Source: Apium graveolens (Eukaryota; Streptophyta; Magnoliopsida; Apiales; Apiaceae). From it: DNA of 64,000 nt. The translations under genes were made by a program, and so were the position numbers. The stretch covers positions 88,029,004-88,093,003 of the forward strand of contig NC_133653.1 of NCBI RefSeq assembly GCF_009905375.1, in the 5' to 3' direction. Each line of letters opens with the position of its first letter. Position 1 is the first letter of the stretch. Positions 22,520-34,979 of this stretch are shown piece after piece. Under the pieces are notes generated by a model. The model made no database searches and was not told the origin of the DNA. It saw nothing but the letters and a program-made list of their open reading frames with translations.

Positions 22520-23726
22520 CAAGATTGGTAGAAATGGAGAATACCTCAGAAATTCTAGAAAATTCTGGAATTTGGGCTTAAGAATAAAGGCCCAATTCAG
22601 GAAATATAATAAACTTAAATCTTACGGGGCCTGGGAGTATGGAAGCCCAGTGTAAAGGCCCAATTCAGGAAATATAATAAACTTAAATCTTACAGGGCTT
22701 GGGAATAGATCAAGCCCAAGTTCTGGGCACAAGTTCAATGTTCAACTCAAGCCCAGTGAATGGCCCAAAAGGAGAATACCAATAAATAAGCCCAGAAAAG
22801 GGATGGCCCAAAAATAAGACATTCTGACACAGTTGGATCAAAATCTCCATTAAATTTCTGATCGAAACCTTGAGGTCGAAATAAACCTCGACTAGAAAAT
22901 AAAGGCTATTTATTCGATCAGAATTTGGTTCATTAAAAAAATCCTGACCGAAAAGGTCAGGATTCTGGTAGAAAAATCTTGACCCTAAAGGAGGTTGTCG
23001 ACCAGGAAATAGCCCAAGGTCCTGATCGAAAGTTTCTACCCGAAAAAACTTCGACCAAGGCTAAAGAGAAGGGATAATTCGGTCAAAAACATAAATCTTG
23101 ACCGACAAGGTTAGGATCCTGATCGCCAAATATATATATATATAATATAGGAAAAATCCTGACCGAAATTCGGCCAGGAATTCTCGTCGACAGCTTCTCC
23201 TCGAAAATGCCTTCGACCAGGGCATAGTAGAGGTTAATTCGACCAGGATCCTGGTCGAATAGGATCTTGGTCGAATTTTTTTAAAAAAAAAGAAGGAAAA
23301 ATTCCTGAAAAATTGCAGAAAATTCAGAAAATTCCAGAAATATTAGAGAATTGTGAATATATTTTCTGGAAAATGGAAATGCCTTGGAAATTCCAGAAAT
23401 TAAGGAATAAATTCCAGAAATTAAGGAATAAATTCCAGAAATTAAGGAATAAATTCCAGAAAGTAAGGAATAAATTCTGAAAATTAAGGAAAAATCCCAA
23501 AATTAAGGGAAAATTCTTGGAAATTAAGGAAAATTCCTAGAAATTAAAGGAAAAATTCTGGAAATTAAGGAAAAATCCCGGAATTAAGGGAAAAATTCTT
23601 GGAAACTCCTAAATGATAGGAATAAAGGCAAATCATTGTAAACATGTAGGTCGATCCACGTTGTAAATGATACCCTGTAAAGAAATGAATGAACTTAACT
23701 TCTGCGAAATCTTTTTACGAATTCCC
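22520..23726 (+). repeat. Repeat-rich block before the 3' LTR of B
   Basis: Three kinds of repetition are visible. A block of about 40 bases (GGCCCAATTCAGGAAATATA...) occurs at about 22586 and again at about 22654. From about 22850 to 23280 short GACCGAAA, GGTCAGGATT and TCGACCAGG words recur in both orientations. From about 23385 to 23600 a unit like AATTCCAGAAATTAAGGAAT repeats with drift. No reading frame is present. Variable tandem arrays at this site are common in Tat elements. Confidence 0.75.
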
Positions 23727-23743
23727 AAAAGTTGGGGGGAAAA
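23727..23743 (+). promoter_or_regulatory. Polypurine tract of B
   Basis: AAAGTTGGGGGGAAAA immediately before the 3' LTR. Confidence 0.75.
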
Positions 23744-24253
23744 TGATAGGCAATAAAATAAACCCTGAGTGCGTAATTAATATCGCATTAATTATATCAG
23801 AATTGGGCTGACAGCTACGCCCATTTGAAAGGGCCCAAAACCCAGAATATTAATTAATTTTGTAATTAATTAATAAGGGATAAGTCAGCTATTAAGATAA
23901 GTCCTAGTAGGGAAATAAATCCTTGTAGATTGGCCTCCAAGGAACTTCATGGGATATGGAATCAGTTTCGTACCTCTTAGGACTTCAAAGTCCATTCTAA
24001 TTCAGAGACTTGTCCACCAAGTCTCCTAGATCTAGTCCAATTTAAGGACTTTCAATATCTATATAAGGGGCCTCACCCCACAGATCAGAACTACATTTTT
24101 TGACTCGATCATTGGCAATCAGCAAGGTACGTAGGCATCTTGTTAAGGCAGATCGAGTCATGAAACACAAGAGTAGTCAAATCGAGTCTCGAATCTTACG
24201 TACCCTATTAATATATACAGCAATTAATATACCTTAGTTTTTAATCCATAACA
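23744..24253 (+). repeat. 3' LTR of B (510 bp)
   Basis: It begins TGATAGGCAATAAAATAAAC and ends CCATAACA, followed by GAAAT (24254-24258), the second copy of the target duplication. It holds 51 bases missing from the 5' LTR (about 24112-24165). TATA at 24059-24067. Confidence 0.93.
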
Positions 24254-24258
24254 GAAAT

Positions 24259-25039
24259 AAATAGCAAAATGAAGCTTGTTTTATGTACAATCTAACCCAG
24301 CAATTTATAACGTCAACCAATTGATAAACACTTCTAAAAATTAAAATAAAAAACCGAAAAATATAAAGAACTCGGGTTAGTACTTCCCGGAATCGTTTGG
24401 TTCGTTTAAATATACGAATCGGTTGTAAATCATCTCAAGAAACTATTCCAACAATCCAAATCAATCAATAAACCTTAAATCAAAAAGCCCCATATTCAAT
24501 TAAGAACATTCAAACACATAAACCCTAATTTTTAATTTCGAGAATCAAACTCAATTTTTTATATGTTATTGAACTCCAAATTAGTCATATAATATACCAA
24601 AATGACCAGGACAAAATTATCTACAAGATTCAAGCATCAAATCACACAAACAACATCAAGAAAAAAAATTCATATTTTAATTATCAAATAATTTGAATTA
24701 AAATAAATAAATAAGAAAATTACCTTGATTTCTGCACTAAAATGGTTGATTGATTCAGAAAGTACTTTTCGAGAGCTTCGATTTGATATATGGCACGCCC
24801 GAATCGGAGTTTGATAACGCCTTCGTTTGTGAGTTTGATTTTCAAGAACATAACGAAAAATTAGGGTTTTCTCTGTATTTTATCGGTTTTAACTGACTGA
24901 TTATGATTCTACGAATAAAATAAAATAACAAATAGGCTATTTATATTTATGGAATATTGGTTCTTGTTGGATCGTATTGGATTGATAAATTAGTTACTTT
25001 GCCGCTAGGTAACCGCAAAAACGATCCGATTTGATACCC
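24259..25039 (-). repeat. 5' LTR of element A, second segment
   Basis: It continues the A LTR after B. It parallels the solo LTR at about 59169-59825: the shared order includes the CGAGAGCTTCGATT block, AACCCTAATT words and the region before GATCC...CCGATTT. It ends at 25039, where TACCC (25035-25039) precedes D. About 0.8 kb of LTR, judging from the 56657 copy, should lie beyond the other end of D and is not in this window. Confidence 0.75.
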
Positions 25040-25653
25040 TGTTAGATATATTTGATAATGTCATGTCTAAAGATGATTTGTGTTTAGTTTTCAGATCTTA
25101 CTTAATAGGACAAATCAGTACTTAACTGGAAATCAGCACTTATACTGAAGACATAACTTAAGATATCAGAACTTAAGTTATCAGAAGATATTTATCAGCA
25201 GGTAATATCAGGACTTAAGAGTTAAGATGACTTTCAGATAAGGCAGGCGGCTGATTGAAAGGAAAGAAGATCAAGACTAAGACAAAAGGAAATATGCATG
25301 AAGAAGGAATTCTATGAAGAATAGAATACTTGGAAGAAAAGATAACTAGTTGATATATTTTAGGAAGCAGAATTATATTCCATATCAATTAGAACTTATA
25401 TTGTAACTGTGTAGTATATAAACACAGGCATAGGGTTTACACTATATGTGTTATCATTATCGAAGTTATTATTCTTTGTAACCCTAGCAGCTCTCGTGAT
25501 AATTTGTTCATCACTGAGAGAGGACAATTTCATATTGTAACAGAGTTTATTGTGTTGAATAAAATCTGTGTTCTGTTACTTGAGTTCTTATATTCGATTT
25601 AATTGTAGTAAACACTGTATTCAACCCCCTTCTACAGTGTGTGTGACCTAATA
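25040..25653 (+). repeat. 5' LTR of D (614 bp)
   Basis: Same family as the LTRs of C and E. The last bases read ACCTAATA, where C and E have ACCTAACA, so the terminal CA is mutated to TA. It has an expanded set of TCAGAACTTA-like motifs at about 25105-25215 and a TATATAAA near 25416. Confidence 0.88.
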
Positions 25654-25655
25654 AG

Positions 25656-25667
25656 TGGTATCAGAGC
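25656..25667 (+). promoter_or_regulatory. Primer-binding site of D (initiator tRNA-Met type)
   Basis: TGGTATCAGAGC two bases after the LTR end. Confidence 0.88.
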
Positions 25668-25709
25668 CGATCTGTTAACACACATACAGTTTAAGATCCA
25701 AAAACAATC

Positions 25710-26687
25710 ATGTCTGAAGAAGAAACTCCAACCAAGCCTACCAAAACTGAAGAACCTCCAAAAACCATAACCCATAGTCGATATGAGACTATAAGTTTTA
25801 CCATGTTGAAACCTTCTGAGTATTCCATATGGAAAGTGAAGATGGCTATATTTCTGGAAGCTACAGATCCAGAATATCTCGACAGGATTTATGAAGGACA
25901 ACATATGCCAACCAAACTCTCTGTGGAAGTTGCAGGTTAGCCAGCAAAGTCTGTACCAAAGGAGAAAAGTGATTACACTGCTGAAGATATCTCATCGATT
26001 GCAAAGGATGTAAAGGTAAGACACTTGCTGCATAGTGCCATTGATAATGTCATGTCAAACAGGGTAATTCAATGCAAGACTTCCAAAGAGATATGGCATG
26101 CTTTGGAAACAAGGTGTCAGGCAACTGGTTCAATTAAGAAGAACAGGAAGACAATACTCACTCAAGAGTATGAGCACTTTGACTCAAAGCCTGATGAATC
26201 ATTAACTGATTTATATGACAGATTTGTCAAACTCTTGAATGATTTGTCACTAGTTGACAAAGAGTATGATATTGAAGATTCAGATCTTAAATTCTTGTTA
26301 GCTCTTCCTAAAGATGTGATTTGAAGGCCACAATAATAAAAGACAACTACAATCTTGATGAAACAACTCTTGATGAAATTTATGGGATGCTCAAGACTCA
26401 TGAACTTGAGATGGAACAAAGAAGCAAGAGGAATGGAAGAAAGTCAAGGACAGTTACTTTTGTGGCTAAGGAGGAAATTCCAAAAGAAGCTGCCTCAAAG
26501 AAAGGCAAGGGAAAAGCTCTCATCACAAAGTCTGATACTGAGTCATCAAGTTTAGATAGTGATAATGACTCAGATACTGAAAGTATACCTGAGATCGACC
26601 CTGATGAAGAGATGATGAAGCTGTGTGCTCTTATGGTGAAAGGAATCACAAAGATTGCATACAGGAAATTCAGGAGAGGAAAGAAGT
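25710..26687 (+). pseudogene. gag: Gag of D, N-terminal half
   Basis: ATG at 25710 (MSEEETPTKPTK). The frame has a TAG at 25938-25940, continues in frame to the stop at 26322-26324 caused by a one-base loss near 26315, and is open again in another frame from 26321 to the F insertion. Domain content equals the C copy: FLEATDPEYLDRI, KEIWHALE, LTQEYEHFD, DEIYGMLKT. The acidic Ser-rich segment (about 26540-26620) precedes KIAYRKFRRG, where F enters. The other half is at 45478. Confidence 0.85.
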
Positions 26688-28606
26688 TGTAACACCCCCA
26701 AATCCGGGGTCGGGGATCTGGGTTGTCACGAGTTCCATTTCCCTTAATAACACCCAATCTTAATAAACAATCAACTACTCCGTACTGTGACCCACAATAA
26801 ACACACACACCACAAGTTATAGTCTCAAAGATGAATATCAAAAAATAACACGAGTTATTTTATTCCTCAATTATTTGCCATTACACCTTAAAAGGGTTTC
26901 TGAATAAATTTACATTTTCCTTGCCATTATTACAATTCATAAATATACATAAGTCTGGTACATCAAAAGTTGAAAGCCTAGCCTATTGGTAGATCCTACC
27001 TCAGCTACAATGGCATCAACGCCTACAGGAAACTGCGGAACGTTTCCTATTCGCTCGCGAATTGGGAGCTTGATCATGTTCATCTTGTTTATCTGTTGTT
27101 GTGTGATGAAAGAAGAAATCAAGGGTGAGCAACATGCCCACCAAAATAATATGTATAATAATTAACAATATATGAGCATTCTCATAGTACTCAAGAAAGT
27201 CTTGGTCAAGAAGAAATGAACCAAGTTTGATCTCTTAACGCGACCAAGTCGCAAAATATTCAGTATATATGTACATATACTTTTCAAAATCTTGGAAGTC
27301 CTCTTCTATGCATAATAAACACAGAGTTCCAGTTTATAACTGTATAAAAATATCGTTGCAAGGTGATCTCATATATTTAACCTTGTCTCAACATTTTTCT
27401 GAAAATCTTTGACATGCATAAGATAATTATTTACTAGATATAAGTTTAAAAGATGAAGTTAAAAGATACTCCAATATACTTATATCTTTTCCGAATACTA
27501 CTTGAACTACCACCGTTCAAGTTATAATTAGTTTCAAAAGTTCATCACATAGATGAGACTACAAGACAAGATTTGAATAGATTCAATCTTTATAATATCA
27601 TTCAAAAGAAATGAAGTTACGAGATACTTCATTAAGTCACGATATATATATATCCATATATATCTCTCATACATTTCCTGAAAACCTCTGTCATGTAAAG
27701 TATGAACAGAGTTTGTAACATCCAATGAATTTTGGAAAGGAAATTTTTTTTGGCATAAACCCGATATCTTGCTGATCAGGCAAGGATACCAATAAGTAAC
27801 CTTTTCTACTGTAGATGGATGAATTCCTTGCCGGTCATCACCCAGGCCGCATTAGGACCTCGCGCTAGACCGTTACCCGGCCACTCACGCGTGGATGGAC
27901 TGTCACCCAGCCTCTTACACCTTCATAGACCGTACCCCGGCCTGTCGCTTATGCCGACTCAATTAGATGGACTTACTTCCCGAACATTGGGCAAGTAATC
28001 AAATTGTTTTCTCAAAACTGCAACCTCGTTGCGAATATTAAATACACCACAGAGCCGGATCCCTAAGATTTTTGAGCGAATATTCAAGTCTCCTTCGAAA
28101 GGAAGATCTTAAATCTGAAAATGAGTTTTTGGGATCCGCTCTAACTTTTAAAATCATTTCGAAGACTCGAAAACATTTTTAAGAATGTTTGGAGTAATGC
28201 TGATTAAATGAAATAAATCAGTCCCGATATATTAGAAAATATCTGAATATTAATATTTAAATAATATTCCCATAAGGATAATCCTTATAAAAATAATTGA
28301 AGTAAAAGTTTTAAAACTCATACTTGAAATGAATAATAAATAACCAAAGATATACTTATACGAAAGTACGATGTTTATTTGAATAATCGAAAATAAGTTT
28401 GATTATCGAAACATTATTCTTTAATAAAATAAAGAATATTATTTAACAAAAGAAGAGGAGTCATAAGTCCTCGAATGAATATTCAAAATAATATTCATTA
28501 AATAAATAAGCCGAGTCATAAGTCCTCGAACGAATATTCAAAATAATATTCATTGAATAAAATAAAGTTATCGAATAAACCTTATTCGATTAATAGTTTT
28601 GAAAAC

Positions 28607-28639
<33 letters not shown>

Positions 28640-30670
28640 TATACTCGGGAAGATCGACTCCCGGTTTAGAAAAATGTTCCCCTTTGGGTCCCCTATACTA
28701 AGGGTATACGCAACTACTGCTTATCTCTAGCATAGGTATTATGCAACTTATAAGCATTTGAATCAATAATTAGATATCAAGATTACGAAACAGACATGCA
28801 TATATACCATATCAGCATGCTCCAATATATCGCAAAATTTGCTAATAACAATAATGCACTTATCACAAGATAATGCATATACATATATTTACATCACAAC
28901 AACAGTATAACGGGTAGAAAACTTTCCTGAGCGACTGGGGGTGGTAAAAGTCCCGGGATGAGTCTGGTAACCTATAAACCACATATAAGTTGGAATTAAA
29001 CCAAAGTCGCTTAAGAATCTATACTTTAACCAATTAGACTCTAACGCTCGCTTTGCGCTTAATAATTCACTTAAGTCGCTCGAGTACCCTCGGCTCCACC
29101 ATTTTTAATAAATTAACCATTAAGAGTTTTAAGGTGATTCTTTCGCGACTACCCTCCCAACTGCCTAATCCACTTTACATAATTGTTTTATACTCCCATT
29201 AGTCATTTAAGGGCCTTAACCAAGGTTTCAAAGTAAGGCGAGGGGTAATGGTTACTTAAAACGGTCGTTTCTCCTAAACCGTACATCGGATTCAAGCGTA
29301 CCACATATCAAAACGAAGCTCGTAACATGAAATATCTAATCATGGCAATGGTCAAAACCTAACAGTGAGTTCACGGGTCCTGATGTTAAGAACAGAACAG
29401 TTTAGGAAAATCGGGCATTATGACGTTTATGTTTACGCGATTTCCAATTTAATTAACACTCTAAATTATCATCAATTCACTCACAACCACCAATACAACA
29501 ATATTCAACCATCATACTACAAACTCAGTCCCCAAATCCAAATTTTACCAATTTATCCAACCAATCAAAGACCCAATATTCAAAACCAATACAAATCCAC
29601 GAAAATTACTTATAATCAAAGATCAAGCCTTAATACTAACAATGCTTCAATAAAACTTAATGGAATCATAAAATCAAAGCTAGGGTTTGAAGTTGATACC
29701 TTCCTTGGTAGGTGTTAAGTTGCTAGGAAGCCTTAGGGAGCCTTAATCTAACCTCCTACAAGCTTGATCTTTCCAAAGAAATCAAGAACAAAAAGTTAGG
29801 TTTTGAAGTTTCTAAAAGTCATATTGAAAGAACTGTCAAAACGAGGGTCTTAGCATGCTTATTTTAATGAGGCTTGTGAACAAGAGTTGTAGGCCATCTC
29901 AATACCTTTCCCAAGAGCTATAGAACATACTATTTGAGTGAGTATTGAAGGAGATATGGTAGTTTGAAGTTGCTGCTCTGGTTTTGGCCGAGAGCTTTGT
30001 TCTTGGAAGCAAAAGTCAACTCTCCTTCTTTTTGTTTTATGAAATAATGCTTGGTTGCTTCTCTTTTTGTCTTAGCCAATAATTTAAATTTTTTACCATG
30101 GTTAATTTTGCATGGTCCAAAATCAACCAACAAAACAAAATCCCTTTGTCATGCTTATGTCATCAAGATTGTGTCATCTTTTTACACTTGTCTTCCCTTT
30201 GTGGTATGATGACATCATCACCCACTAACCTCTTTGATTAACCCTTAATTACTTGGCTAATGACCGCTTATCTGTAATACGGTTCGCTTAACTTTCGTTC
30301 TCGTTCGTCGTATGAGGGATCATATCCGGGATCTTATTACTTGGGTTCCCCTAAACCTTTCTCAATATTTTATATTCCTTTTTTGATCCTCTCTTATAAT
30401 CCTTGAATATGAATCCTTTTAATCACGTTACCTTATACTCAATGCTTTCAGTATCTGGTGGATTTTCGGGAAAAAATCAAAGTGTCCGGATTCGAATTCT
30501 GACGACCTTTACATGCACTCATTTACTTTATGGAATACCAATACGATCTCAGAATTTCCATAACAGTACTCCTATATAGTGTTGTCTGATAATTTTCCTT
30601 AATCAGCATCATCAGCAAAAAGTTACTATTCATCAGTGTTTCAAAAATTCCAAAATTTGGGGTTATTACA
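26688..30670 (-). repeat. 3' LTR of F (3983 bp)
   Basis: The plus-strand edges are TGTAACACCCCCAAATCC and GGGGTTATTACA. It is very similar to 41525-45472 over its whole length. It contains one extra tandem copy of a block of about 55 bases (GAGTCATAAGTCCTCGAA...ATTCATT, about 28456-28565) that is single in the other LTR. A TA-rich microsatellite is near 28610-28640. The open frames at 29365-29718 and 29930-30133 recur in the other LTR and have no domain. Confidence 0.92.
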
Positions 30671-30683
30671 GTCTCCCCTCCTT
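30671..30683 (-). promoter_or_regulatory. Polypurine tract of F
   Basis: The minus strand reads AAGGAGGGGAGAC immediately before the LTR start TGTAATAACC. Confidence 0.8.
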
Positions 30684-31450
30684 AAAAGGATTCCGTCCCG
30701 GAATCAGATAGAAAATGAATAGGAATACTTTCTTAGCATTGCACTTTCTAACTCTCTAGTCAATTTTCCACATTGTGGTTCTACCACCAAACTCTGACTA
30801 GTTTGATAACCCTTCTCCTAAGCACTTGTTCCTTTTCGATCTATAACCCTTACTGGTTGCTCCATATAGGTCAACTCTGGTTGCATGTCTATGCGCTCGT
30901 ATTCTCCTATGTGTCCGACATTCGGATTATGCTTCCTTAATATTGATATGTGGAACATGTTATGAACTTGCTGCAGGTTCGGGGGTAGGGCTAGTTCATT
31001 TGATAACTTCCCAAAACATCGTAATATATCCAAGGGTCCAACAAATCGTGGACTTAGCTTTCCTTTCTTTCCAAACCTCATCAATCCTTTCCAAGGGTTC
31101 CCAGGGGGATACCTTTAACAACAGTAGGTCCCCTATTTCATACTCTTTGTCCTTTCGAGTCAAATCAGCATACTTCTTTTGTCCAACCTGGGGTTGCTAC
31201 CAGCCGTCCTCTGATTAGATCCACTATGTCTTTGGTCCTTTGGACCAATTCAGGTCCGAGCATCTTGCGCTCTCCAACTTTATTCTGATACAAGGGAGAT
31301 CAACAGTTTTTTTTTGTACAGAGCCTCGTAAGGTGACATTCTGAAACTGTCATATCATCTATCGTTGTAAGAAAACTCAATCTGTGCTAAGTGATCATTC
31401 CAAATTTCTTTCAAGTCTATCGCACAAACTCTCATTATATCATCTAGCTT
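30684..31450 (-). pseudogene. Integrase C-terminus and chromodomain remnant of F
   Basis: On the minus strand the frame 31084-30818 reads MMRFGKKGKLSPRFVGP and VHNMFHISILRKHNP, the conserved block after the integrase core of chromoviruses. Further 5' (about 31450-31200) fragments of the core, such as RVCAIDLKEIWNDHL and MSPYEALY, appear in broken frames. Downstream (about 30815-30690) a weak VKLVRVWW-type chromodomain trace is visible before the polypurine tract. Chromodomains guide integration to chromatin; this one is not intact. Confidence 0.8.
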
Positions 31451-34400
31451 TATAGCTTTTGTTTCTCATTACCCACTCTTTTCCAGTTCGTAATCGTTAC
31501 TATCTTCCGTACCAAATTTTATATTGATTACACTTTTGCTCGTTAGCGTTCCATAACCTTTTAATAATCGTGTCAACCTTAGTATCACGAACGCGTTAGA
31601 ATCGGAATACCACCACACTGGTACCACTTCATCTCTAGCAGCCTCCATTTTCGAAAGCTTGGTCCTTCATATAGAAGTAAAAGAATTTATTGAGAGATCA
31701 CTATGATCATGAACACTTGTTACATCGCATAGTTAGTACAGAAGGTGGCCAGCCTTTAGTACTTGACAAGCAATTAAACAATAGATGGTATCCTACTAGG
31801 CTTCTATCACACAGATAGATAGTCATTCGGCAATACCTCCCCTTCTGGAAGGGTTGTTCTTCTCAGCTTATATGAAATGAAAAGGAGAGAAAAGAACGAA
31901 TTGAAGAGAATTGTATATATATATAAAATATACTGCCACAAAATATCTGACTTGGAATTTACCTCTGAACTATAGAGGTTTGTCATAGGAGAACAAACAT
32001 ATACGTATATATCTCAACATCAAGTATTATAGCATCGCATTTCACTTGCCTAAATATTTTTGTTATCCGTCCATCATTCTATGGACCCATGCTCTTGCTC
32101 GAGCTTATAAACAATCACCTTTGAAACTCCCTCGACATCGAAAATCGAATCTGGGATTTCATTCTAGACATCATCGTTATTAAAATCCATTGCTACACCG
32201 CAACCTTCTTCATATAGTAATGCTACTCTTTATCGATAAGAAGGAATAAATATACAATATGTAAATAATCCACTAGTAAGTCTATCAATGATAACTTATA
32301 CATCACCACGACCCGATTAGTGGTACTCAATCTCAACATCCATTACACTACAACTCTCACAGTTGTAATCGGCTCATTATTCAAAGAATCGTTGATGCAT
32401 TACTATGGTCCACCACTGACCTACTGTCGTCATTCACTTTCCATGAAATCTTAATAGCTAACCATACGGAGTCCATACATGTCGTATAGAATTCTTCTAA
32501 GAAGGAAACATAATCACCATTTCATGATTCATGAAGAACACTCCTGAACTTGGCGTACATATGCCATGAAGCAGATAAAATTGTAGAAGAGTTTTAATGA
32601 AAGCAACGATAGCTGGTTAATACCATTATTAACCATATGTCCTTATTAGGAAACATGAAGCTCAAAGGTTCATTTAGTCCTCTCATAACATGGTCATGGC
32701 TTATCTCAAGATAGGACCTTCTAAAATAGATAGCCCGCTCACAGTGCTAACATGAATAAAATCTTTACCAAACTACTATTACGGTTGAGTATCGTACAAT
32801 CATCAGAAGAAATGTCAATCTTTCAAACCATAATACAACCTTCACGGTTTTAACCATCATCATTGTATTCCTCTGGCACATGTGCTTATAATTGTCCTCT
32901 TACACTTAAAGTGCCGGCCACCTCTTTGACCTTTCCTGATAGTAAAATTTCCTTACAATCAATGTCATTTTTTTAACCACCTCCAAATAAATTTTCTACC
33001 TCATTTCAATCACTGCTTATGTGAAAATGCTTTTCTTAAGTCCTGGTGAGAAGAAAAAAATCACCATTTTTTCCATAAGTCATTGCCTTAGTCTTTAGAT
33101 GTGAACATTGCCATGACTGACTCTCGATCATACTTAGGACACCTCTTATCTTGGGTCCTTCTTGTTTTCACCAATCTCGACCATCATTGGGTCGATCTAT
33201 ACTTTCTTATGGTTCAACATGTGCCCCACCTGGCATTATTATAATTACGTCATATTTCCTTTATCAAAATTTCTATTCTTGAGAACTTTGAATATTACCT
33301 TTTCTCCTTGTAAGACCTCTAAGGTTATCTTTGAATTGTTCCTCCTATATTCCCTAGATACAGGGCATATCAAAATACCATTTACTAATACCAGAATCAT
33401 TGTCTATATAGTTCTGAAAACTTTCCCCACTGATCTTTAAAGGTTGTTGTTGCCTTAGTCCTTCATTCCGTACTACCCAAACTCATAATGTCCTTATTAA
33501 GGGTGAAATGCCAACCTTTATACATTCCCCTAGGGTTCATCTCAAGTTATCGAGGTTTTATCCTTAATTCCACCTTTAAAAAGGTACTTGCATCCTTCCA
33601 TGGATAAATCAAGTCATATATCCTTGATAGATTATCTTATTCAATCATTCTTACCTCGATAGTCTATGCCTAATTTCATAATAATATCCTTATCCAAAAT
33701 GAGGTCAATCCATATGGCCTCCAAAAGATAACAACGGTTATCCACTTTTCTTTCCTGATTTGGTAATGATAACAGGGATGTTCTGGAAGATATTGGTCGT
33801 GTTCAACGTGAACTTCTTTTTACTAAATCCTCATTTACTTTTGTTGTTTATCTCAACAGTCATCTCAATGTTGAGATATCTTCTATACTTGGTGTCTCCC
33901 TTTCTAGGTATCATGCCCCCGGTCTTACACTTCACATTCTTGAAGGTCACTTCCTTCATCCAATTTTCCTAATTTCTTACTTTCCTGTCTCCTCAGTCTA
34001 TCCGCGTCTCATTGTTTATCCTTCGAACTATCTCAAGGTTTCCTCGAATCCTCCCATCTTAAAGGGGGTACAATATATATATATATATCTCTTATGCCTT
34101 CAACCATCAACTTTAACTCATGGTGAATCACCCTCATCCTGACGATTACATACTTTTCTATTTCTATTGCTACGAGTCTTTAGGGTTTCCTCATACCCAA
34201 CTCCCTTATCATTCCTCAAACTCTATTGTCTTTATTTTCCTTTCCACTTCAGTTTCTTTTTATTTTCTTTTCTATTACAATCATTTCACGAACCCACTAA
34301 TCATTGACTTCAAATATCACGTCGTTCTGGGATTCTAGTCCTCAGAACAAATCTTGACAACTTTTACGATCTTAGATTCATAATTCATCATACTCGTCCG

Positions 34401-34979
34401 CCTTTGTTCTGGCTCTAAAGCTTTTACACTATCTCCATAAGCTTGGGAATTACTTTCCCGAAAACAATTGAGTGAACTTTAATCAGTTTATTCTAACCTC
34501 TGGCTCCGTGCCTTTCTTGGTCTTTCACCAACGGGTGGCCTCTCTCTTAGGGGGTAAGTGAAAAAAACAGTCTTTTGTGCTTCATCAATCATTTAGAATC
34601 TCAAATGATTCCTATATTTCCTTTAGCCAGGCTCTTGCCTCGACTGGGTCAACCTTTTCCTTGGAACTCTGAGAGCTTAGTGACTTAAAGGTCATGAAAG
34701 AATTTCCTACCGCATTATTTCCTCAAGGTGGTGGTTGGGAATAAAAGTATAAGTTTTGTTTAGGCAGGTCCATGAATTACCCCATAGGAGTACCGTCCTG
34801 GTTCTCCCTATCTTGCTCGACTTCTGTTTTCTCAGAATGAAATGTTTCATCCTTCTCCCACAATCAGGGTTATCTTATACGTTAAAATCCTTGTTTTCCA
34901 CTTCATTATATTATGGGCTCCTTCTTTCTTAATGCCAACCTCCCTGACTATCACATTCGGGGTTTGCCCTAAATCTTAT
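31451..34979 (-). mobile_element. Degenerate interior of F, no domain assigned
   Basis: This 3.5-kb stretch lies between integrase core fragments and the RNase H to integrase linker, where the rest of integrase would be expected. I could not recognise protein motifs on either strand; open frames (for example 33162-33440, 33760-33972) are short and unlike known families. It may be very decayed coding sequence, rearranged sequence, or an old insertion whose ends I cannot see. A TA microsatellite lies near 34075-34088. Confidence 0.4.

Larger units (their letters stand above)
5368..24253 (+). mobile_element. Ty3/gypsy retrotransposon B (Tat lineage), split by element C
   Basis: Both LTRs, the primer site, polypurine tract and 5-base target duplication GAAAT are present. 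The domain order is gag, protease, RT, degenerate RNase H, second RNase H, integrase, then an antisense gene before the 3' LTR. Two RNase H domains plus an antisense gene are hallmarks of the plant Tat lineage (Retand, Ogre, Grande relatives). After removal of C the element would be about 10.5 kb. By hand I count about 21 substitutions over about 455 aligned LTR positions, plus one 51-base indel. Many nonsense codons and small frameshifts show it is inactive. Confidence 0.92.
25040..26687 (+). mobile_element. Copia retrotransposon D (C family), first segment
   Basis: D begins at TGTTAGATATATTTGATAATG and is inserted in the LTR of A. This segment holds the 5' LTR, primer site and first half of gag, then F is inserted. 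GAAGT at 26683-26687 is repeated at 45473-45477, where D resumes. The 3' end of D is not in the window, so its target duplication cannot be confirmed. Confidence 0.88.

Noticed and set aside
27534..27725. Small minus-strand frame with tyrosine-rich peptide in both F LTRs
   Set aside because: LTR sequence, differs in frame between the two LTRs (42372-42557), no domain.
29365..30133. Frames of 117 and 67 codons repeated at 44167-44418 and 44732-44935
   Set aside because: They recur only because the two F LTRs are near-identical; the first is cut from 117 to 83 codons in the other copy.
33162..34338. Hydrophobic plus-strand frames that resemble membrane proteins
   Set aside because: T-rich plus strand of a decayed minus-strand element gives Phe/Leu/Ser-rich translations; no start context or family match.
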